From contig URRP01000053.1 in NCBI GenBank assembly GCA_900550375.1, forward strand, positions 1 to 9,569: 9,569 nt of DNA, given 5' to 3'. The position numbers and the translations under genes were made by a program. The stretch's first letter is position 1. Every line of letters starts with the position of its first letter. The notes under the pieces are model-generated. The model had not been told where the DNA came from, searched no databases, and worked only from the letters and a program-made list of their open reading frames with translations. Shown here piece after piece: positions 1-4,380 of this stretch. Source of the stretch: an uncultured Alistipes sp. Its GTDB lineage: Bacteria > Bacteroidota > Bacteroidia > Bacteroidales > Rikenellaceae.

Positions 1-113
1 AAAGTCGAGCGCAGAAGCAAACATCGGTTTGATTATGCCGAGACACAGTATCTAAGGCGTAGCCAAAGATAGCAATAATCGGACAAGCCGTCACTCCTGC
101 GGTTCACGAAAGC
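1..113. other. Left-edge non-coding stretch, no gene called
   Basis: No complete gene is supported here. One plus-strand frame is open from the window edge to a TAG at 70-72 (it would end in ...YLRRSQR), so this could be the last 23 codons of a gene lying to the left. The stretch also contains a small hairpin (CAAAC-ATCG-GTTTG) and resembles, from memory only, intergenic filler seen in other Bacteroidales genomes. Neither reading is secure. Confidence 0.3.
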
Positions 114-151
114 AAAAAAAGCAGGACTCCCCTTTGCAAAGAGCCCCGCTT
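114..151 (-). terminator. Intrinsic terminator of the fimbrillin-like lipoprotein gene
   Basis: Read on the minus strand, AAGCGGGGCTC (151-141) pairs over all 11 positions with GAGTCCTGCTT (129-119) if two G-U wobbles are allowed. The loop is 11 nt, and the stem is followed directly by a run of T (120-114). The structure begins 20 nt after the TAG stop of the lipoprotein gene. The wobble pairs form only in the minus-strand RNA, which fixes the direction. Confidence 0.8.
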
Positions 152-171
152 GTCAACCGAGAAGGAATATG

Positions 172-2070
172 CTACTGTTCTTTTACACAGCGAACGGACA
201 GAGCCTTTTTCCCGATGCTGTTACCGTCATACTCTAAATCCGCAGCGTTAAAATAGAAATAACGCAGCCACGAACTTCCGCTCGTTTTCAGAGCGTTACC
301 CAGATAATAGCCGCTGACACCCACGTTTTCCACCGCAGAGACAGAGGCGCGGCGCCCGGCTACGGAGAAGAACGAGGCCTCGCCATCGCCGACGGTTATC
401 GTCCAGCCCATGTCGAAAGTCCCCGACTTCGCCGCATTCACGAAGAAGTTGTCCGGCGCCACGCGATACCCCGCAGGACAGGGATCGTAGACGGTCTTGA
501 CGCCTTTTGTCGAGAGCGGATTCGCCATCGATCCCGTATAGGGATTGCCCCAGAAACCGATCGATACGGAATTCGACGAATGGTCTGCAAACCAGAAATA
601 CTGACCCGCCGTTATCAGCGTCATCGGATGCTGTACGGCATAGGCCATCGTTCCGGTACCCGCATCCGTCGGCCATGCCTCTCCGTATGTCGGTGCGGAA
701 GTTCCGTCACTGCCTATTCCGGGGAATGGATCTTTGCGACCCCATTGATAATAGAGTCCGGCCGCCGATGCGTCGCGGGCGTTGCTCACGGCTCCGAGAT
801 TGAGATCCATCATGGCGTAAAGCGTACCGTCGCCCGCCACGGCACGCTTGTCGGCATACGCCGCGTGCGCCCAGATATGGAACGACCACAGGATCGCACC
901 CGCATCGTCGCAGATGGCGACTACGGCATTGCCCGTATCGCCGGCAGCCTTGGTCACGCGAATCTTCTGCGCTGCGGCATCCAGATCGACCGTCACGAGA
1001 TTCTCCTTCGTGTCGCACCACAGCACCTTGGCGCTCGCCGCCTTCGTCAGCGACGCATCCGACGCCATTGCATAGGTGAAATTCTCCGAACAGGTATAAT
1101 AAGGCGTGCAATCCACCTCGGCGAAGGTTTGTTCAGGCATCATCTCCACGCAGTTCGCCGTACCGTAGAAGATGGCCGTTGCCATCTCGACGCCGGTCGG
1201 AACGACCTCGAACGCAGCGAAGGAGCGGATCTTGCTGCGATTGATCGTAAACTGCGTCTTCGACTCCTTGAACATCGTTCCCTTGTCGGTTTCGATGGTG
1301 AAGCGCATCGACCCGCCGGTCGCATTGTAGTCTCCCGCCGGAATTACGAGATAAAAGGCCTTCGGAGTCGTCCGGTCGAGCTGTACGTCGATGCCGGTCA
1401 GCTTGACGTAGTTGAAACGGTAGAAAGAAGATGTCGAGCCGAACGTATACGAACTATTAGTCAACGCCTCGGTATCCGCATAGATATTTCCCCGTCCCGA
1501 AAGGAATTTCCCTTCATCGCCCGAAGCGCTCAACGATTCGACCGTGATCGAACGGACGACGGCATCGCCCGTGAGCTGGAGCTTCATCACGCCGCACAGA
1601 TTCTGGAAGACCAGCGCCTGCGGATCGGTACCGACGGCGACCATCGGATTGCTGCCCTTGGCAAAACTCCCGTCGACATACTTCTGCATCGTGGCCAACG
1701 GCACCGTAAGCATTTTGCCACTGGTCATATTCGCCTCCGAAGCGCTGTAAGGATAGTAGGCATAGTATTTCGCACCGGTCATCCCTTCGCCCGTAAAGAC
1801 CCCCTCCGTTTTATACGCATCGCTGCTGAGCGTAAACTCGTACTGCGCGGCATTGTCGTCGACATAAAGGCCGATCTTGTCTCCCTCGTGCCATACGACC
1901 TGCTTGAATTCATCCAACGTCGTACGGCTCTCGTCCAATTCGGCGATCCGAGCGCCGAGGGTCATCTGTTTCGGTTCGATTTCGGGAGCGACGGCAGGAT
2001 CGGTCGTCTCCTCTTTCGAACAGTTGGTCAACAGCATCGTCAAACCAACCAACATGAAAATCTTTTTCAA
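172..2070 (-). CDS. Fimbrillin-like surface lipoprotein with C-terminal FISUMP domain
   Basis: A 632-residue protein probably anchored in the outer membrane and exposed at the surface; its ligand or role is unknown. Residues 1-17 form a lipoprotein signal peptide (MKKIF, a hydrophobic core, then LLTNC with the lipidated Cys at 17). Residues about 36-290 read as a fimbrillin-like (Mfa-like) domain: VVWHEGDKIGLYV near 58-70, YYAYYPYS near 102-109, and FQNLCGVMKLQL near 155-166. Residues about 295-400 match the linker module of this family (TANCVEMMPE at the start; GNAVVAICD and ILWSFHIWAH at the end). Residues about 410-632 are a FISUMP-type domain: MDLNLGA, GLYYQWGRKDPFPG, YDPCPAGYRV at 528-537, and terminal VRCVKE. 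The start is TTG at 2070. The first in-frame ATG (2055) would lose the Lys-Lys of the signal peptide, and an in-frame TAA lies just upstream. The gene has its own promoter (2283-2313) and terminator. It is not a classical fimbria locus, since no Mfa2 or FimB-like partner is nearby. Confidence 0.85.
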   Translation of the reverse strand: MKKIFMLVGLTMLLTNCSKEETTDPAVAPEIEPKQMTLGARIAELDESRTTLDEFKQVVWHEGDKIGLYVDDNAAQYEFTLSSDAYKTEGVFTGEGMTGAKYYAYYPYSASEANMTSGKMLTVPLATMQKYVDGSFAKGSNPMVAVGTDPQALVFQNLCGVMKLQLTGDAVVRSITVESLSASGDEGKFLSGRGNIYADTEALTNSSYTFGSTSSFYRFNYVKLTGIDVQLDRTTPKAFYLVIPAGDYNATGGSMRFTIETDKGTMFKESKTQFTINRSKIRSFAAFEVVPTGVEMATAIFYGTANCVEMMPEQTFAEVDCTPYYTCSENFTYAMASDASLTKAASAKVLWCDTKENLVTVDLDAAAQKIRVTKAAGDTGNAVVAICDDAGAILWSFHIWAHAAYADKRAVAGDGTLYAMMDLNLGAVSNARDASAAGLYYQWGRKDPFPGIGSDGTSAPTYGEAWPTDAGTGTMAYAVQHPMTLITAGQYFWFADHSSNSVSIGFWGNPYTGSMANPLSTKGVKTVYDPCPAGYRVAPDNFFVNAAKSGTFDMGWTITVGDGEASFFSVAGRRASVSAVENVGVSGYYLGNALKTSGSSWLRYFYFNAADLEYDGNSIGKKALSVRCVKEQ

Positions 2071-2096
2071 GGTTTCAACATTTTAAGATTTGACAT
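2067..2096 (-). other. Mini-ORF MSNLKMLKP linking small ORF to lipoprotein start
   Basis: The small ORF's TAA (2098-2096) overlaps an ATG (2096-2094) as TAATG. That ATG opens a nine-codon frame whose TGA (2069-2067) overlaps the TTG start of the lipoprotein as TTGA. Such stop/start overlaps are typical of translational coupling. One extra base in this mini-ORF would instead fuse it in frame to the lipoprotein signal peptide, so it may be the original N-terminus after loss of a base. I cannot tell these apart from one sequence. Confidence 0.35.
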
Positions 2097-2253
2097 TAAA
2101 GCTGGACTTCCTCTTCGTCTTCACCGAAGCCTTCGGTCCGGGCGGCATTTACCGTTCCGGCAAAGCCCGTTTCGACGGCTACCGGAATAATTTCGAGGTC
2201 AGGAGAAACATAAAAAATCCCCCCCCCACTTGCTGAACTGTGTGTTGCATCAT
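2096..2253 (-). CDS. Small peptide ORF, frame broken at a nine-G run
   Basis: Starting at ATG 2253 (a second ATG follows at 2250), the frame as given reads MMQHTVQQVGGG and then FFMFLL..., stopping at a TAG at 2181-2179 after 24 residues. The frame just after the G run instead reads YVSPDLEIIPVAVETGFAG, continues with an acidic stretch (GEDEEE), and ends at TAA 2098-2096. With ten G (or seven) the two halves join into a peptide of 52 residues. The second half resembles short, uncharacterised Bacteroidales peptides with a Y-x-x-P-x-x-E-hydrophobic opening and an acidic tail, often found near surface-lipoprotein genes; this is recalled, not searched. The promoter at 2283-2313 would place the transcription start about 23 nt before the ATG. 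Function unknown. It could be phase-variable, decayed or miscalled in the homopolymer. Confidence 0.45.
2219..2227 (-). repeat. Nine-G homopolymer in the small ORF
   Basis: Nine C on the plus strand, hence nine G in the sense strand of the small ORF and the lipoprotein leader. Runs of this length are prone to slipped-strand change. One added G restores the downstream peptide frame. The run is also near a weaker TATGTTTC box (2205-2212), so it could alternatively sit in a promoter spacer, though no convincing -33 box accompanies that box. Confidence 0.9.
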
Positions 2254-2282
2254 AAGAGAGTTATTTTTATCGATTTGCGTTG

Positions 2283-2313
2283 TAAAAATAGTCCTTTTTT
2301 TTGCAAATTCAAA
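2283..2313 (-). promoter_or_regulatory. Promoter of the small ORF and lipoprotein gene
   Basis: On the minus strand a TTTG (-33, 2313-2310) is followed after 19 nt by TATTTTTA (-7, 2290-2283), seven of eight bases matching the Bacteroidota TAnnTTTG box. The predicted start near 2276 gives a leader of about 23 nt to the small-ORF ATG and about 205 nt to the lipoprotein TTG. The promoter abuts the terminator of the preceding gene. Confidence 0.55.
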
Positions 2314-2321
2314 TACCTAAC

Positions 2322-2353
2322 AAAAAAAATGCGGGCATCGCCCGCAAAAAAAA
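2322..2353 (-). terminator. Intrinsic terminator of the HAD hydrolase gene
   Basis: GCGGGC (2331-2336) and GCCCGC (2340-2345) form a perfect 6-bp stem with a 3-nt loop. In the minus-strand RNA it is followed by A and then eight U (2329-2322). It lies about 30 nt past the TGA of the HAD gene. Eight further A (2346-2353) flank the other side, but no converging gene needs them. Confidence 0.8.
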
Positions 2354-2374
2354 CACCGAATCGACCGACACGGT

Positions 2375-3004
2375 TCAGACATCGGCTTCGAGCGCCTGCC
2401 GGACCGCCTCCCGCCAATCGGAGTTGCTGCGCGGACAGAGCGTCCGATAACCCTGCGCGGCACCGGCCGCGGCATTGGTCTGACTATCGTCGATAAAAAG
2501 GGTTTCGGCGGGAACGAGCGGGGCGTCGGCCGCCATCCGATGGAAAATCTCCGGTTCCGGCTTCGCGCATTTCATTTCATACGAAAGATACAATTTGTCG
2601 AAATAAGCGTCGAGCGGCTTGCCGGCGGGCGAAAACTCGCTGCTGCGCGCCCAGTCCATCACGAAAGGATTGGTGTTGCTCAGCACGTAGAGCCGGTAGT
2701 CGCGGCGCAGCTCCTCCAATGCAGCGAGCCGTTCGACCGGAACCGGCATCAGGAAAAAGCCCAGCCACGCTTCGCGTGCTTCGGCGTAACTCACCTCCCG
2801 ACCGGCGCATTCGCTCAGACGCCGGATGAACTCGTCGGCTCCGATCTGTCCGCTTTCGAGCGCCATGAAGAAGTCGCGCTGATGGTAGCTGTCCAGATAC
2901 TCCGTCGGATTTTTCAGGCCGACACGTTCGAACGCCGCCAGCGCCCGCGAAAATTCGAAGTCGGCGATAACGCCGCCAAAGTCGAAAACCAGATTTTTAA
3001 TCAT
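2375..3004 (-). CDS. HAD-superfamily subfamily IA hydrolase (YihX-like phosphatase)
   Basis: A 209-residue cytoplasmic protein of the haloacid dehalogenase fold, probably a phosphatase acting on a small phosphorylated metabolite; the substrate cannot be read from the sequence. Motif I is VFDFGGVIAD, with nucleophile Asp8. Motif II is VLSNTNP (Ser109, Asn110). Motif III is CAKPEPEIF, with Lys148. Motif IV is LFIDDSQTN, with Asp172-Asp173. Residues about 16-90 form the helical cap expected of subfamily I. The usual second Asp of motif I (D-x-D) is Gly10, as in the DxGxV motif of the YihX glucose-1-phosphate phosphatase group. The start is the ATG at 3004, because MIKNLVFDFGG is the canonical beginning; a longer frame to 3139 adds unrelated residues and crosses the promoter. 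The gene is monocistronic by its own promoter and terminator. Confidence 0.85.
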   Translation of the reverse strand: MIKNLVFDFGGVIADFEFSRALAAFERVGLKNPTEYLDSYHQRDFFMALESGQIGADEFIRRLSECAGREVSYAEAREAWLGFFLMPVPVERLAALEELRRDYRLYVLSNTNPFVMDWARSSEFSPAGKPLDAYFDKLYLSYEMKCAKPEPEIFHRMAADAPLVPAETLFIDDSQTNAAAGAAQGYRTLCPRSNSDWREAVRQALEADV

Positions 3005-3023
3005 ACCTTCAATTTTAGAAAGG

Positions 3024-3055
3024 CGAATGTATATAAATTCCGGCAAATAAACAAA
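3024..3055 (-). promoter_or_regulatory. Promoter of the HAD hydrolase gene
   Basis: On the minus strand TTTG (3055-3052) is followed after exactly 20 nt by TACATTCG (3031-3024), seven of eight bases matching TAnnTTTG. The implied transcription start gives a leader of about 13-15 nt. A short leader and AT-rich DNA fit this genome's other promoters. Confidence 0.6.
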
Positions 3056-3067
3056 CGGAGCGCTCCG
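3056..3067. promoter_or_regulatory. 12-bp palindrome next to the HAD promoter, possible operator
   Basis: CGGAGCGCTCCG is a perfect 12-bp palindrome. It directly touches the -33 TTTG box (3052-3055) on its upstream side, a usual place for a dimeric regulator. It could also be a chance GC-rich palindrome or part of the ald transcript's 3' end. Confidence 0.3.
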
Positions 3068-3144
3068 CTTCGGGCAGGAACGCAGGTTTCGGGTGAGGAT
3101 TTTCGCAATGCGGCAGCCGTCAAACAGGACGATCCACACACGAA

Positions 3145-3168
3145 TACGGCCGCCCGCAGGCGGCCGTA
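3145..3168 (-). terminator. GC-rich hairpin after ald, probable transcript end
   Basis: TACGGCCGCC (3145-3154) and GGCGGCCGTA (3159-3168) form a perfect 10-bp stem with a 4-nt loop, beginning 20 nt after the ald TGA. No U run follows on the minus strand, so it may act with a factor or protect the 3' end rather than being a standard intrinsic terminator. Its placement favours the minus strand. Confidence 0.5.
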
Positions 3169-3188
3169 GATTCCGATGGCAAACCGGA

Positions 3189-4295
3189 TCAGCACCGCAG
3201 CGGTTCGTAGGGAAGTCCCCACGCTTCGGCCACCGAGCGGTAGACGACCTTTCCTTCGACGATGTTCAGACCGAGCCGCAGCTCCTCGTTCTCGGCGCAG
3301 GCCCGCTGCCACCCCTTGTCGGCCAGTTGCAGCGCATAAGGCAGCGTGGCGTTGGTCAGCGCGAGCGTCGACGTATAGGGCACCGCCCCGGGAATGTTGG
3401 CCACGCAGTAGTGCAGAATGCCGTCGACATAGTACACGGGGTCTTCGTGCGTCGTGGGACGCGACGTCTCGAAACAGCCGCCCTGATCGATGGCCACGTC
3501 GACCATCACCGTACCCGGCTCCATCTCTTTGAGCATATCTCGCGTCACCAGCTTCGGCGCCTTGGCGCCCGGAATCAGCACCGACCCGACGACCAAATCG
3601 GCATGTTTCAACTCCTCGCGGATATTGTATTCGGATGACATCAGCGTCTTGACGTTCTTGGGCATCACGTCCGCCAGATAGGTCAGCCGCCGCAGCGACA
3701 CATCGCAGATCGTGACATCGGCGCCCGTACCGGCTGCCGTACGCGCCGCCGCCGTTCCCACGACGCCCGCGCCGATGACGAAGACTTTCGCCGGCTTCAC
3801 ACCCGGCACACCGCCCAGCAAAATGCCCTTTCCGCCGCGCGGTTTTTCGAGGAAATACCGTCCCTCCTGCGCAGCCATGCGGCCTGCGACCTCCGACATG
3901 GGAATCAGCAGCGGCAGCGAACGATCGCTGCGCTCGACCGTCTCATAGGCGCAGCATACGGCGCCCGATGCGACCATCGCCCGCGTGAGCGGCTCGCTGC
4001 TGGCAAAATGGAAAAAGGTGAAAAGCAACTGTCCCGGACGAACCAGCTTATACTCGGGTTCGATCGGCTCCTTGACCTTGATAATCATCTCGGCGGCCGC
4101 GTAGACCTCCTCGATGGTGGGCAGTAGCTTCGCCCCGACGGCCAGATACTCTTTATCCGCGAATCCGCTGTCGACACCGGCGCCGCTCTGGATGTAGACC
4201 GTATGCCCGCGCCGAACAAACTCCATAGCTCCGGCCGGCGTGAGAGAGATACGATACTCATTGTTCTTAATTTCCTTGGGAATCCCGACGATCAT
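3189..4295 (-). CDS. ald: Alanine dehydrogenase (NAD-dependent)
   Basis: A 368-residue cytoplasmic enzyme catalysing L-alanine + NAD+ + H2O to and from pyruvate + NH4+ + NADH, linking alanine use or synthesis with ammonium and redox balance. The length is normal for the family. It begins with the canonical MIVGIPKEIKNNEYR. Known active-site positions are all present at their usual numbers: Arg15, Lys75 (KVKEP), His96 (FTFFHFA), Met133 and Asp270 (VDVAIDQGG). The Rossmann dinucleotide site is VIGAGVVG (GAGVVG at 175-180), with Asp198 at the end of the second strand for the NAD ribose. HYCVANIPGAVP (295-306) carries Asn300. The N-terminal AlaDh/PNT domain covers about 1-135, and the NAD domain is inserted near 140-300. 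Only 64 nt separate it from the stop of the upstream receptor gene, so read-through is possible, but a promoter of its own is also visible. PntA-type transhydrogenase is excluded by length and the complete Ald residue set. Confidence 0.95.
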   Translation of the reverse strand: MIVGIPKEIKNNEYRISLTPAGAMEFVRRGHTVYIQSGAGVDSGFADKEYLAVGAKLLPTIEEVYAAAEMIIKVKEPIEPEYKLVRPGQLLFTFFHFASSEPLTRAMVASGAVCCAYETVERSDRSLPLLIPMSEVAGRMAAQEGRYFLEKPRGGKGILLGGVPGVKPAKVFVIGAGVVGTAAARTAAGTGADVTICDVSLRRLTYLADVMPKNVKTLMSSEYNIREELKHADLVVGSVLIPGAKAPKLVTRDMLKEMEPGTVMVDVAIDQGGCFETSRPTTHEDPVYYVDGILHYCVANIPGAVPYTSTLALTNATLPYALQLADKGWQRACAENEELRLGLNIVEGKVVYRSVAEAWGLPYEPLRC

Positions 4296-4296
4296 A

Positions 4297-4380
4297 ACGA
4301 TAAGTTTTAATTTTACGAAGGCAATTTAATGAAATTAAAAACAAAATCCAACATTTTTATTAGAATTTATAACTTATCGT
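4297..4380. repeat. Separated 10-bp inverted repeat around the ald leader
   Basis: ACGATAAGTT (4297-4306) and AACTTATCGT (4371-4380) are exact reverse complements 64 nt apart. One arm is immediately upstream of the ald ATG; the other covers the last sense codons of the receptor gene. In a read-through transcript they could pair and hide the ald start. They may also be a coincidence in AT-rich sequence. Confidence 0.35.
4321..4351 (-). promoter_or_regulatory. Probable promoter of ald
   Basis: On the minus strand TTG (4351-4349) is followed after 20 nt by TAAATTGC (4328-4321), a partial match to TAnnTTTG with the spacing seen elsewhere in the window. The -33 element is just past the receptor gene's stop. 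The predicted leader is about 20 nt. The match at the 3' end of the -7 box is weak. Confidence 0.4.

Noticed and set aside
2123..2137. ACCGAAG-C-CTTCGGT inverted repeat as a terminator or operator
   Set aside because: It lies in the apparent coding part of the small peptide (codons for RTEGFGE) and has no U run. Codon pairing explains it well enough.
580..2190. Plus-strand open frame of 536 codons opposite the lipoprotein gene
   Set aside because: Its Arg/His-rich, low-complexity translation has no domain and is the complement-frame shadow of a well-supported gene. It has no promoter or signal of its own.
2375..3139. Longer 254-codon version of the HAD protein
   Set aside because: The extra 45 residues have no HAD similarity and span the promoter. 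MIKNLVFDFGG at 3004 is the standard N-terminus.
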